DNA from: a virus | Length of the DNA: 64,000 bases | Reading direction: 5' to 3' (one strand) | Virus record (IMG/VR): IMGVR_UViG_3300044701_003175 | Span: 62,001-126,000 of that record | In this document: positions 1-7,351 of the stretch, one piece after another | Position numbering within the stretch: the stretch's first letter is position 1 | How the letters are laid out: each line of letters starts with the position of its first letter | Translations under genes and position numbers: made by a program | The notes under the pieces: model-generated | What the model was told of the DNA's origin: nothing | Databases searched by the model: none | The model's input: the letters and a program-made list of their open reading frames with translations, nothing else

Positions 1-1656
1 CACCGCTTCAGTTGTAATTGCTTCAGCTACCACCGCTTCTTGTGTCTCAACGGCTGCGGTTGTATTAGCTAACACTTGAGTCTTGTCTGCTACTACTTCC
101 TGAGCAGCCTCTACTGTTGAAGCTGAAGAAACAAGAGTTTGAGCCGTGCTCATATCTGCTTGAGCCTGTGTTATTGCTGCTTGTGCTTCAGAAACTTGTG
201 TTGTTGCGTTTAAAACTGCCTCTGTAACTGCTGTTGTAGGTTCAAGAGTGTTTGCTGTTAATACAACTGCTTCTAGGGTTTGAGCGACTACTTCTATAGC
301 TTCTGCAGATACTGCAACCTGAGCTTCTGCAACTTCTACCTCGGCTTCATCTATTTCAGTTTCTGCGATTTCTATTGCAGTTTCTGTGGCGATAACAGAT
401 GATGCAAGAGATAGTCCCGCTGAAACAGCAACATCTTGAGCTGTGGATTGAAATGTTTGTGCTGTAGCAAGAGTCTCCTGCTCGGATGTTAGTGTCGCTG
501 TGGCATTAGTTTCTGCAGCTTGAAGAGTTGTAAGAGTTGTTTGCTCTGTAGCTAAAGTAGTTGCCGCTTCTTCAGCTGCTTCTGTAAGAGCAGGGTCAGA
601 GCTAGTTGTAGTCACACGTATGTTGTCAATAATGTAAATATCACTATCTGGTTGAATAGTGACACTATCTATAGCTTTTCCATCAGGTGCTGTAATTGTT
701 TCTACATATGTATGATCTGGGTTTGAAACACCATTGTGGTACATAACTCCATTTTCAAGAGTTCCTGTTGAAGTACTTCCATCCGTTGCAACAATGGTTT
801 CTACTGCGTCACCATTTTTTGCATAAATATCAAACTCAATAGCAGTTACATTTTGATCTGTTGGATTAATAGTTATAGGAGATGTGCCGTTTGTGTAAAG
901 AGCGTTTCCTTGAACACCTTCTGAGTTCCAACCGCCACTTATTTGAGCGCCAGTTCCAACTGTAATTTGAGGGTCTATTTGTCCATCAGTGAAATTTTCA
1001 ATAACTGTTGTAGTAGAACTGTTTGCTGCATCTGCCGCGGTTTGAGCTGCTGAAGCATCTGCTTCTGCTTGAGTCACTACTGATTCTTGAGTCGTTACTG
1101 CATTTGTCGCTTCTGTTACTGCTGTTTGAGCTTCTGCTACTACTGCTGTTTGGGCCTCAACTGTGGCGGTTGCTTGGGCCAAAGTTTGATTGGCAATTTC
1201 CGATACTGCAAGTGCTGTTTCTGCAGATTGAACTGCTGAACCTGCTTCTTGTGTAGCACTAGAAGCTTCTGCTACCTGTGTCTGAGCATTAGATACTGAT
1301 TCTGTGACGTCCGCTGTTGGTTCTGATATTGATGATGTTACCTCCGAAATCTGATTAATTTTTGTTTCTAAGCTTGCTACTTCAGATTCCGCCGTTGCTA
1401 CAGCGGTTGCCGCTTCTGTGATTTGCTCTTGCGTTGAGCCACTGGAAGAAGCTTGTGGATCACCTCCCGACGACGCATTTGTATCAGTGGATGTACTGTT
1501 TGGGTCTGGTGCTGGTTGCACCCCCTCTTCGTCGGCAGCGTATGCAGTTTGTGGAGTTAAAACTCCGATGAAAAAAATTATAAAAGGGGTAGCAGAAAGT
1601 GATAGCCAAAATCTTGTTAAGAATTGACTCGGTCTTCCAGTAAAACGACGCGACAC
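1..1656 (-). CDS. Secreted or surface-exposed coiled-coil protein, C-terminus outside window
   Basis: An open frame of 552 codons runs off the left edge, so the C-terminus is missing. The GTG start at 1656 has GGAGG about seven bases upstream. Residues 1-40 look like a signal peptide: basic start MSRRFTGRPSQF, a hydrophobic stretch, and a likely cleavage after TAYA. Residues ~55-210 are Ala/Thr/Glu/Val-rich with heptad character. Residues ~215-345 form a Gly/Asn/Thr-rich beta domain ending YIIDNIRV, as jelly-roll carbohydrate-binding modules often do. A second Ala/Thr/Glu coil follows. A signal peptide is unusual for a virion fibre, so this may be an exported protein that acts on or coats the infected cell. 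Function not recognised. Confidence 0.7.
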   Translation of the reverse strand, partial: MSRRFTGRPSQFLTRFWLSLSATPFIIFFIGVLTPQTAYAADEEGVQPAPDPNSTSTDTNASSGGDPQASSSGSTQEQITEAATAVATAESEVASLETKINQISEVTSSISEPTADVTESVSNAQTQVAEASSATQEAGSAVQSAETALAVSEIANQTLAQATATVEAQTAVVAEAQTAVTEATNAVTTQESVVTQAEADASAAQTAADAANSSTTTVIENFTDGQIDPQITVGTGAQISGGWNSEGVQGNALYTNGTSPITINPTDQNVTAIEFDIYAKNGDAVETIVATDGSTSTGTLENGVMYHNGVSNPDHTYVETITAPDGKAIDSVTIQPDSDIYIIDNIRVTTTSSDPALTEAAEEAATTLATEQTTLTTLQAAETNATATLTSEQETLATAQTFQSTAQDVAVSAGLSLASSVIATETAIEIAETEIDEAEVEVAEAQVAVSAEAIEVVAQTLEAVVLTANTLEPTTAVTEAVLNATTQVSEAQAAITQAQADMSTAQTLVSSASTVEAAQEVVADKTQVLANTTAAVETQEAVVAEAITTEAV

Positions 1657-1751
1657 TTTGATGCCTCCAGCGCACGGCAATTAAAGGCGGCAAAAACCGA
1701 CCCTTTTCAGCTTGGTGTCCAGTCAAGCTGTATGTAAATTTTATCGTATTG

Positions 1752-2429
1752 CTAAATGTCTAAAATGCTTTTCTCTTTTGAGTACATCAAAAAAATGTGT
1801 CTTACGTTTGCTGCGTACCAGTCACTACCACCTCTTGGTGGAACAACACCATCACTCTTTAAACCTTCAGCAATTTTTCCGTACGAAAGTCCAGCTGTAC
1901 GTTCGTCATAAATTCTTTTTCTAATTTCAAGAGGTAGTGGGGATTTTGGTCCAATATTAACCCCCCAAACCTTTCCAGCGTCTCTACGGTCCTTATGGAC
2001 ATCTTTCTGACGCATAGAAATCATTCCACGCTCCATTTCAGCCATTGCTGACATGATGGTTACAACAAAACGTCCTTGATAAGTTCCTGTGTCCAATCCC
2101 AAATCAAGAAGTGCTAAACGCCATTCGTATTTATGTGAACGATCAACAATACTTAAAAAATCACGAGTGGAGCGTGCAAGCCTGTCTAAGCGTGTAACAA
2201 AAAGTGCTTGCGCCTTTCCTGCATCTAACTCATCTAATGCTTTTCGCAAAACAGGTCTACCAGTAATACTTTTACCAGACTTACCCTCTTCACGAAGAAT
2301 TACAGCTACATAACCAGCAGACTCTGCAGCTGCAATTAGCTGACGCTCTTGTGCATCAAGTGACACGCCTTCCTCTGCTTGCATTTGAGTAGACACTCGC
2401 GCATAGCAGTAGGCAATACCCTCACTCAT
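1752..2429 (-). CDS. Small serine recombinase (resolvase/invertase family)
   Basis: 225 residues. The N-terminal catalytic domain has YARVSTQMQ with the nucleophilic Ser near residue 13, LFVTRLDRLARS, and an AEMER-type helix at the end of the domain. The C-terminal part (ERTAGLSYGKIAEGL) is a helix-turn-helix of Hin/resolvase type. The length fits small resolvases or invertases, not the large serine integrases. I chose ATG 2429, which overlaps the upstream stop (ATGAGTGA) and follows GAGGG; a TTG two codons upstream is possible. It could invert or resolve phage DNA, such as tail-fibre segments. No obvious inverted crossover pair was seen beside it. Confidence 0.88.
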   Translation of the reverse strand: MSEGIAYCYARVSTQMQAEEGVSLDAQERQLIAAAESAGYVAVILREEGKSGKSITGRPVLRKALDELDAGKAQALFVTRLDRLARSTRDFLSIVDRSHKYEWRLALLDLGLDTGTYQGRFVVTIMSAMAEMERGMISMRQKDVHKDRRDAGKVWGVNIGPKSPLPLEIRKRIYDERTAGLSYGKIAEGLKSDGVVPPRGGSDWYAANVRHIFLMYSKEKSILDI

Positions 2430-2628
2430 ATCCAATGCCCTCTTTTTTCAAACTAATTATTGCTTGGTCTAGTCTGTCGTTTGGACAATTCCTTACAGAC
2501 TCTTCGTATGTATTACCGCAATCTCCACACTTCCAAGTCATCTCTGCAATAGCGTCGTAGTGTCCTACGACATATCCTTTGTCATAACCTATGTCATAAC
2601 CTTCCTGATAAAGATTTTTCTTTCTCAT
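2422..2628 (-). CDS. Small protein with YxxGYxxGY repeats and a Cys cluster
   Basis: 68 residues. The N-terminal half is a Gly/Tyr repeat (YDIGYDKGYVVGHYDA). It is followed by CGDCGNTYEESVRNC, which looks like a half zinc ribbon (CxxC plus one Cys). The ATG overlaps the thyX stop (TAATG), and its own end overlaps the recombinase start, so the three genes are translationally coupled. No known function. Confidence 0.7.
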   Translation of the reverse strand: MRKKNLYQEGYDIGYDKGYVVGHYDAIAEMTWKCGDCGNTYEESVRNCPNDRLDQAIISLKKEGIGYE

Positions 2629-3362
2629 TAAGGAGATACTCTTCCGTTATCTACAAAAGCTTTGTGAGTTACTGGCATGTGATACTCAAAAATCTCTTCA
2701 TACCTTTCAGCAACCATTTCAATCTCTCTTTGAGGATATGAAGGAAAGCTCTGACCTTCAACATTCCTACGGAGACTTAGGAAGTTCATCAAAGAGCGAG
2801 CATTCATGGTGACATAAGCAGAAGAATAAATTGTCACTGGGAGCACTCCTCGAGCGACTTCTCGAGCAACACCATTAGAAAGCATCTCTTTGTAGTTGTA
2901 GTACGCCTCTGTACATGTCTTTTTATAATTATTAACAGTTATTGCGTACTGCTGGTCAGTGCCTTCTTCAAAAACATAAGCACCTGGTTTGCCAACTTGA
3001 ACTAGTTTTCTGTCCTGATTAGGGACATAGAACTCTGGTTCAAGCTCCCTATAACGCCCAGACTCTTCGTTGTAGGAAGCGATGCGATGACGCATATGCT
3101 CGCGCCAGACAAAGATAGGTGCTTTGACGTAGAACGTGAAATATGAATGCTCAAATGGAGTGCCATGACGCTCTCTCATCAAGAAGTTAATCAGGCCTTG
3201 TTCTCTTTTAGATAACTCATTAGTTTCATCAAAAGAGGCTGTGTAGTCTCGAGTTCTTTCTCCCTCGGTGCTTACTCGAGCGGAAAAGATGACATCCATG
3301 TCTTCAGCACTACATTTAACAAGTTCTACGTCAACATCAGAACTGAACAGAATTTCAGACAA
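2628..3362 (-). CDS. thyX: Flavin-dependent thymidylate synthase ThyX
   Basis: 244 residues. The signature RHRxxSxNExSxRY is complete at residues 91-104 (RHRIASYNEESGRY), with the preceding FVWREHM typical of the family. ThyX methylates dUMP to dTMP using methylene-tetrahydrofolate, FAD and NADPH, and supplies thymidylate for phage DNA synthesis. It belongs with the window's ribonucleotide reductase and NrdH-like redoxin. The stop overlaps the next start (TAATG). Confidence 0.97.
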   Translation of the reverse strand: MSEILFSSDVDVELVKCSAEDMDVIFSARVSTEGERTRDYTASFDETNELSKREQGLINFLMRERHGTPFEHSYFTFYVKAPIFVWREHMRHRIASYNEESGRYRELEPEFYVPNQDRKLVQVGKPGAYVFEEGTDQQYAITVNNYKKTCTEAYYNYKEMLSNGVAREVARGVLPVTIYSSAYVTMNARSLMNFLSLRRNVEGQSFPSYPQREIEMVAERYEEIFEYHMPVTHKAFVDNGRVSP

Positions 3363-3371
3363 AAGACTCTC

Positions 3372-3605
3372 CTAGTCCACTGGCTTTAGATGATTTGGCT
3401 TTGGCTCTTCCTTCTTTTTTGTCTTAACTGAATCCCTAGATTCAACGTTTGCCTTGGCTCTAGCAAAAGCTTGAAAGAAGGTCTTAACAAGTGCATAGAG
3501 CACCAGAAGGCAGAATCCAACAATTAACACGACTATCAATGAACCGATCAAAAACAGACCTAGTTCAAATGCCAGTTCGAATGGAGCTTTCCAATTGATA
3601 TCCAT
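3372..3605 (-). CDS. Single- or double-pass membrane protein
   Basis: 77 residues. A long hydrophobic segment (about residues 13-42: LGLFLIGSLIVVLIVGFCLL and on) is followed by a basic Lys/Arg-rich cytoplasmic-type tail. It lies nine bases upstream of thyX in the same transcript. No family recognised. Confidence 0.6.
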   Translation of the reverse strand: MDINWKAPFELAFELGLFLIGSLIVVLIVGFCLLVLYALVKTFFQAFARAKANVESRDSVKTKKKEEPKPNHLKPVD

Positions 3606-3619
3606 AACTTACCTTTCTA

Positions 3620-4111
3620 TTAGCCTTTAGGTCTCATGACCACAAGGGCGCTGGGGAAGGGGGCTGCGTTGGTGGAATTACCAAACTTCAGCCGTCCACG
3701 AATAAAACGAACTTCGTGGTGTATTGCATAGTCGTGAAACCAAGCAGTGTCAGTTCTTGCTGGCACTAGGCACACAACCGTGGCTCCTTTTTGAGATTCA
3801 GCGTCAGCCTTTCTCATCCAGTCCTTGATGGTCTTGCCATAAGGAGGATTGAGCCAAATAGCACCACCCTGAGCATCGGTAGTCCAGTCGCGTGTAAAAG
3901 CGTCTTGTCTATTCGTCTCTGGGTGGTCTGGTCCATACCAGTTGCCTACAACCAAAGTAGAAGACTGCAGGGCTGCTGCATCCAAAGCAAAGTTAAACTC
4001 TGCATCTACCTTGGCGTAATAACTTCTTGGCGTAGACCAAGTGTCATCAAGCGATGACATCGCTGTTGAGCTTGAATAAAAGCCCGTGCTCTTCTCGTAA
4101 GGTTCTACCAC
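3620..4111 (-). CDS. Phage Dam-like DNA N6-adenine methyltransferase
   Basis: The frame contains DDTWSTPRSYYAKVDAEF near the N-terminus, then LDAAAL, and the amino-methylase motif LNPPYGKTIKDWMRKA. This order matches the phage DNA N-6-adenine-methyltransferase (Dam) family, which marks phage DNA against restriction. The start is uncertain. GTG 4111 sits six bases after a TATGAT box (4118-4123) with TTGCAA 18 bp further upstream, suggesting a leaderless transcript. ATG 4057 (MSSLDD) is the other reasonable choice, but neither has a Shine-Dalgarno sequence. Confidence 0.82.
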   Translation of the reverse strand: MVEPYEKSTGFYSSSTAMSSLDDTWSTPRSYYAKVDAEFNFALDAAALQSSTLVVGNWYGPDHPETNRQDAFTRDWTTDAQGGAIWLNPPYGKTIKDWMRKADAESQKGATVVCLVPARTDTAWFHDYAIHHEVRFIRGRLKFGNSTNAAPFPSALVVMRPKG

Positions 4112-4117
4112 GCTGAT

Positions 4118-4147
4118 ATCATATAGTAACTTAATTCTAAATTGCAA
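4118..4147 (-). promoter_or_regulatory. Promoter for the Dam-like gene, possibly leaderless
   Basis: Minus strand: -35 TTGCAA (4142-4147), 18-bp spacer, -10 TATGAT (4118-4123), then six bases to GTG 4111. The geometry matches the stronger leaderless promoters at 4900, 17264 and 30719. Confidence 0.45.
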
Positions 4148-4184
4148 CACCCAAAACAGGCGTTTCTAAAAGGTATGATAAAGT

Positions 4185-4355
4185 TCAGGCCGTACGAACT
4201 CGCCCTTTTAGGACGTGCCAAGCGTTGCATTTATCGCATCCGTGTAAGAAATAGCTCTCTGGACGCCCTTTTTTGGTTTCCGAGTAGTTTTTCATCTGGA
4301 CAAACCTACTAGCCAACTCTCGATTGGCAAAACCCTTTTTAACGCAAGTTGCCAT
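4185..4355 (-). CDS. Small zinc-finger-like protein
   Basis: 56 residues starting MATCVKKGFANRELA, with a later GCDKCNAWHV (CxxC and His). ATG 4355 directly follows the SAS-like element GGAATGGGAGCCCGGAAA, so the start is clear even though an upstream in-frame codon exists. It is the last gene of the run of overlapping tiny genes that begins at 4893. Similar CDKCxxWH proteins are common in actinophages; the function is unknown. Confidence 0.68.
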   Translation of the reverse strand: MATCVKKGFANRELASRFVQMKNYSETKKGRPESYFLHGCDKCNAWHVLKGRVRTA

Positions 4356-4376
4356 TTTCCGGGCTCCCATTCCGTT
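4355..4376 (-). promoter_or_regulatory. SAS-like start-associated sequence, copy 1
   Basis: Minus strand TAACGGAATGGGAGCCCGGA followed by AAATG: it spans from the upstream stop codon to the start codon of the 4185-4355 gene. GGAATGGGAGCCC matches 11 of 13 positions of the cluster K mycobacteriophage SAS (GGGATAGGAGCCC, from memory). It contains a GGGAG Shine-Dalgarno eight bases before ATG. Confidence 0.7.
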
Positions 4377-4512
4377 ATTTGAATCTGCGTCGAACATCGT
4401 TAGTGATAAGTCTGCCTTGGAACGTAGATAAGCGAGTAATAACCTTACTGATGAGGTCGATTAAATGACCCCTCCATGTCTGGGTCTTTTTGTGTCGTGA
4501 CGTAGTTCTCAT
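4375..4512 (-). CDS. 45-residue basic protein
   Basis: Begins MRTTSRHKKTQTWRG and ends NDVRRRFK; strongly basic with a short hydrophobic middle (LIDLISKVI). The ATG overlaps the stop of the preceding gene (ATGA) and directly follows the second SAS-like copy. The stop TAA abuts the first SAS-like copy. Position and start signals make it credible despite its size; nothing is known about function. Confidence 0.5.
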   Translation of the reverse strand: MRTTSRHKKTQTWRGHLIDLISKVITRLSTFQGRLITNDVRRRFK

Positions 4513-4646
4513 TTTTCCGGGCTCCCGTTCCGTTCTGAGACCTTTGCGCAGTTGATGCAGATGTCGTAGTCCTTACCAGTGAAGGGACAGGAGGACTGGG
4601 TGGTGAGTTGATGCTTACAGAAAAGTTGTTTGAGGAGATTAAGCAT
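4509..4646 (-). CDS. 45-residue zinc-ribbon protein
   Basis: MLNLLKQLFCKH, then SSCPFTGKDYDICINCAKV: a C-H...C...C-x2-C arrangement that could bind zinc. ATG 4646 has GGAGGAAG just upstream and overlaps the end of the preceding gene. The last codons (ERNGSPEK) are encoded by the SAS-like element that also drives the next gene, so one stretch of DNA serves as coding tail and as ribosome-loading site. Confidence 0.65.
   Translation of the reverse strand: MLNLLKQLFCKHQLTTQSSCPFTGKDYDICINCAKVSERNGSPEK
4513..4533 (-). promoter_or_regulatory. SAS-like start-associated sequence, copy 2
   Basis: Minus strand CGGAACGGGAGCCCGGAAAA immediately before ATG 4512. It lies inside the 3' end of the zinc-ribbon gene 4509-4646. 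Confidence 0.7.
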
Positions 4647-4893
4647 CTACTTCCTCCAGTTCGGCTGTGAAGTCGGTGATTTCAAGGACATGGGTGGTTT
4701 CTCTGAGTTTAGGCTTGTCTCCATGCATGAAAGCCATATGCATGGATGAGCCTACCTCTGGGTAAGTCATATCTGTGCACTCAATCCATTGGAAAGCAGG
4801 GGCAATCGTATTCGGAGTGTCCTTGCCTATCTTGAGGAACCGCTTTGGGTAATCAACCAGATACACGCTGGTTTCGGTGCGAACTGTCAACAT
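4639..4893 (-). CDS. Hypothetical 84-residue acidic protein
   Basis: First gene of the small-gene cluster read toward 4185. Starts MLTVRTETSVYLVDYP and ends TAELEEVDA. The mixed beta-like composition has no recognisable motif. ATG 4893 lies six bases after a TAGTCT box with a perfect TTGACA 17 bp upstream, so the mRNA is probably leaderless. Confidence 0.65.
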   Translation of the reverse strand: MLTVRTETSVYLVDYPKRFLKIGKDTPNTIAPAFQWIECTDMTYPEVGSSMHMAFMHGDKPKLRETTHVLEITDFTAELEEVDA

Positions 4894-4899
4894 AATAAA

Positions 4900-4928
4900 A
4901 GACTAAGGGTTAACAGTTGCTGTGTCAA
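4900..4928 (-). promoter_or_regulatory. Leaderless promoter for the small-gene cluster
   Basis: Minus strand: TTGACA (4923-4928), 17-bp spacer, TAGTCT (4900-4905), six bases, ATG 4893. No Shine-Dalgarno sequence fits in between, so transcription would start at or beside the A of ATG. Confidence 0.7.
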
Positions 4929-5064
4929 ATACAATAAAAAGGGGTTGGGGTGAAAACCTAGTACTCGCTTTCGCTTTCCCACCTGCGCTGCCCCAAGGCG
5001 TTACTCAGGTCGTCCCAAGCTTTCGCTCTGCAGGTTGGTTCTGTGGACTCTGCAGTAAAGGGTC
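4929..5064. other. Non-coding stretch, possibly structured
   Basis: No convincing gene. Together with the doubtful frame 5065-5310 it forms a GC-richer block than its surroundings, with several short complementary segments such as TCTGGTAG/CTACAGA and CGGCTC/GAGCCG (in 5100-5180). It may hold a structured RNA, but no tRNA, tmRNA or RNase P signature is present. Confidence 0.3.
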
Positions 5065-5310
5065 TTAAAAGTGAGTAGGTGGACTGCTTTTTACCACCAA
5101 GGCCAAGCTATTACGGCTCTGTAGTACCGCTTTTAGGCCTACCAGACGTTCGGTCGCTAACCACTCTGCTAAGAGCCGCCTGTGCTTTACCCTCCCCATA
5201 TAGCTTTGAGAGTGTTCAGCCATACTCCACGCAGCCCGTCGGCTTTGTGTTGAAAAAATCCTAACACATAAATCAGACATTTTGCTAACTTTATTTAGCA
5301 AAAATCCCAA
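5065..5310 (-). CDS. Doubtful small basic ORF downstream of an SAS-like site
   Basis: 81 residues, starting with TTG 5310 directly after the third SAS-like copy. The composition is Arg/Ser-rich (STQSRRAAWSMAEHSQSYMG) with no recognisable motif, and the block may instead be non-coding RNA. Its only support is the start signal. Confidence 0.3.
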   Translation of the reverse strand: MGFLLNKVSKMSDLCVRIFSTQSRRAAWSMAEHSQSYMGRVKHRRLLAEWLATERLVGLKAVLQSRNSLALVVKSSPPTHF

Positions 5311-5330
5311 TTTTCCGGGCTCCCATTCCC
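5311..5330 (-). promoter_or_regulatory. SAS-like start-associated sequence, copy 3
   Basis: Minus strand GGGAATGGGAGCCCGGAAAA followed by TTG. It is also about 30 bp upstream of the divergent plus-strand gene at 5361, where TAGAGT stands six bases before that gene's ATG. Confidence 0.6.
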
Positions 5331-5360
5331 TTTTTCTCCAAAGCAGCGTAGAGTAGGGGT

Positions 5361-5669
5361 ATGGAACTAAAAGAGTTTGTGATTAGGGATGAGGGTTGGG
5401 CTACCGACCTACAACAAGGGCTAGAGATGTACATGATGGCTCTATATGACTCTGTGGACGCTGAGGAGGGTACTCCTGAAGCTGAAATAGAAACCGAAAG
5501 CGGTTTAATCTTCTGTGGGTGCCACACATGTGAAGCAAGAGAAATTCTAAGCTTTATCGTGCCACGAGCCATTAAAGGCTACTTAGATGAAAAAGTTGGA
5601 TTTGAAGATGCACCAGAGGGGTTTGTAGGTAAATTGGCTAAAGTGCCAAGCAACCTAAAACACGATTAA
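5361..5669 (+). CDS. Hypothetical acidic protein with a CxC-x2-C motif
   Basis: 102 residues, isolated on the plus strand. Acidic first half (MELKEFVIRDEGWATDLQQG), then FCGCHTCEAREILSF and a helical tail. ATG 5361 has no Shine-Dalgarno but TAGAGT six bases upstream, so it may be leaderless. The stop overlaps the stop of the convergent nuclease gene (TTAA). Confidence 0.65.
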   Translation: MELKEFVIRDEGWATDLQQGLEMYMMALYDSVDAEEGTPEAEIETESGLIFCGCHTCEAREILSFIVPRAIKGYLDEKVGFEDAPEGFVGKLAKVPSNLKHD

Positions 5670-6070
5670 GCAGCTTTTGATCTACGCTCTTTCAACAAAT
5701 CAAAGTCTTTAATCTTGGTTTCACCCATGTAATCCCAAGCATAACCACCTGCAATAAGAGCATGGTTGACTGACTGTTCCGCATCATCGAGGAACAACCA
5801 GCCAAGAATACGACCATACTTTTCAGTTGAGTCTGGCTTCTCAGTTTTAATAACAATCTTTTCGGCGCTCGCAAGAAGTTCGCCTAGCTTTTTCTTGACC
5901 TCAAGACCTAGTTGCTTTTCGTAAGCATCTTTAGTGCGAGACTCTGGGGTATCAATACCAGCAAGTCTTACTCGTTGAAAAAAGCTGACGTTAAAGCCCA
6001 AATCAATGTCGACATCTATTGTGTCCCCATCTACTACTTTATGAACTTTTTTAACTCGATAGGTATACAA
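5666..6070 (-). CDS. Thermonuclease-like (SNase) nuclease
   Basis: 134 residues. VVDGDTIDVDID is the calcium-site strand of the staphylococcal nuclease fold; RLAGIDTPESRTKD carries the catalytic Arg and the IDTPE motif; YGRILGWLF supplies the second Arg region. No signal peptide, so it acts inside the cell or is released at lysis. It could degrade host DNA. It lies directly downstream of the endolysin. Confidence 0.9.
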   Translation of the reverse strand: MYTYRVKKVHKVVDGDTIDVDIDLGFNVSFFQRVRLAGIDTPESRTKDAYEKQLGLEVKKKLGELLASAEKIVIKTEKPDSTEKYGRILGWLFLDDAEQSVNHALIAGGYAWDYMGETKIKDFDLLKERRSKAA

Positions 6071-6649
6071 CTACTTAATGTCCTGTCCGCAAGCGTGGCA
6101 GACTTTCTTTTCTACTGTTGTTGCAGGAGCATCTGCCTTTACCCCAGCACCTTTAAATTTAGGGCGACCAAACCCAACGATTGAGACCATTACTCCAGCC
6201 TTGTTCTTCTTATAAGCACGAAGCTGCTTGCAAACTTCTCCACCATTTCTTTGGCTTCCGCCCTTGCGATTTGTAGTGTTTCCTTCAATACACCAAACGG
6301 TCCCATCTTCATTGTCTTTAATAACAATTCCAACGTGACTAATGCGATCAACACCATCTGCCGGGAAATCAAAATAGGCAATATCTCCTGGCTCTGGGTC
6401 ACAAATTTGTGCGTCATACCAACGATTAACTTTTTTAAATGCTGCTGCACCACTTGGAGTGTAAACAGTGTTAGGAATTTTTACTCCTGCTTGGTCTCCA
6501 CACCAATTAACAAATGAACCGCACCATGGTTGAAAGTTAGCTCCAGACCACTTGCCATACTTTGTTTCGTTGTCTTTTGGACCTTCAATGGTTCCAAGCT
6601 CTGCTTTTGCAATCTCAATAAGACGAGCCGCTGTACCTTGCTCTGCCAT
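6071..6649 (-). CDS. CHAP-domain endolysin
   Basis: 192 residues. WCGSFVNWCGDQAGV gives the catalytic Cys of a CHAP amidase/endopeptidase, and RISHVGIVI the catalytic His. The C-terminal tail (KKVCHACGQDIK) looks like a tiny zinc ribbon. It cleaves peptidoglycan cross-links or amide bonds. The start overlaps the stop of the holin-like gene, giving a classic holin-endolysin pair. Confidence 0.9.
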   Translation of the reverse strand: MAEQGTAARLIEIAKAELGTIEGPKDNETKYGKWSGANFQPWCGSFVNWCGDQAGVKIPNTVYTPSGAAAFKKVNRWYDAQICDPEPGDIAYFDFPADGVDRISHVGIVIKDNEDGTVWCIEGNTTNRKGGSQRNGGEVCKQLRAYKKNKAGVMVSIVGFGRPKFKGAGVKADAPATTVEKKVCHACGQDIK

Positions 6650-7047
6650 TAGTCTTTATCCCATTCTTCATCGATTGGTTGTTCTTCAGGCATTTCGCCT
6701 TCTGGCTTTCCTGTTGTTGGGGCATCTTCAGTTGGTGTTGGGTCAACTGGTGCTGCTGTAGGAGCAGAGTCTTCTGGTGTGCCAAAATCAATTGGTGCTG
6801 GTGAATCTCCACCTTTACTACCAATCAAAATACCTGCAAGAGTTCCTGTAATAAATGTTGCAATAGAACCTAGAACATTAAAAAACATTTTGTCGTTTTC
6901 TGACTGCTCACCGATTGGTTGAGTGACAAAAATAAGAGCATACAAAATACCCATAGCGGTAAAGAGAAGAATTAATCCTAGAATCACGCCAAGAATAAAT
7001 TTTAATCTAGCGTCTAAATCAGACGACGTATATCTAGCTCTACTCAT
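6649..7047 (-). CDS. Holin-like two-TM membrane protein
   Basis: 132 residues: a basic N-terminus, a hydrophobic segment at ~17-42, a loop, a second segment (FFNVLGSIATFITGTLAGIL), then a long Pro/Glu/Asp-rich acidic tail. Directly upstream of the endolysin and overlapping it by one base. Two-TM topology and location suggest a holin; sequence alone does not prove it. Confidence 0.7.
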   Translation of the reverse strand: MSRARYTSSDLDARLKFILGVILGLILLFTAMGILYALIFVTQPIGEQSENDKMFFNVLGSIATFITGTLAGILIGSKGGDSPAPIDFGTPEDSAPTAAPVDPTPTEDAPTTGKPEGEMPEEQPIDEEWDKD

Positions 7048-7252
7048 TTACAGCACCTTCTCCCTGATTAAAAATGTCTTCACCGACCAAATCTACAGGA
7101 CATGTGCCAGCCACAGAGCAGACTGGAGGCTTACATTCTTTGGTGTCCCAGTTATCTGGGTCTTGACATGGGTATCTATAGCCACCGTCATACCCACACC
7201 CCACTAAAGACAAAGCAAGAACAAGTGCTCCTGCAAATCGAGCAATCTTCAT
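7040..7252 (-). CDS. Small lipoprotein in the lysis cluster
   Basis: 70 residues. MKIARFAGALVLALSLVGCG is a lipoprotein signal peptide with lipobox LVGC. The mature part is Cys-rich (PCQDPDNW, ECKPPVCSVAGTCPVD). GGAGG precedes ATG 7252. It overlaps the holin-like gene by eight bases, so it could be a lysis accessory or superinfection factor on the outer face of the membrane. Confidence 0.8.
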   Translation of the reverse strand: MKIARFAGALVLALSLVGCGYDGGYRYPCQDPDNWDTKECKPPVCSVAGTCPVDLVGEDIFNQGEGAVNE

Positions 7253-7321
7253 TTTTCCTCCACAGTCTGTTGTCCTAGACAGCGTCTATTATAAATTCAC
7301 ATGGAAAAAGTCATTTTTACT

Positions 7322-7351
7322 TATAAAAAAGAAAACCCCCTATTCGGGGGC
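7322..7351 (-). terminator. Terminator with the stop codon in its loop
   Basis: Minus strand GCCCCCGAATAGGGGG followed by TTTTCTTTTTTAT. The loop GAATA spans the TAG stop of the M23 gene 7340-7759, so translation must finish inside the hairpin. Confidence 0.85.

Noticed and set aside
1752-2429. Large serine integrase with attachment site
   Set aside because: The protein is only 225 residues with a Hin-type HTH; no direct repeat typical of attachment sites was found.
5100-5190. Possible tRNA on the minus strand
   Set aside because: It has an acceptor-like CGGCTC/GAGCCG and a D-arm-like segment, but only 65 bases between, no GTTCRA T-loop and no workable anticodon stem.
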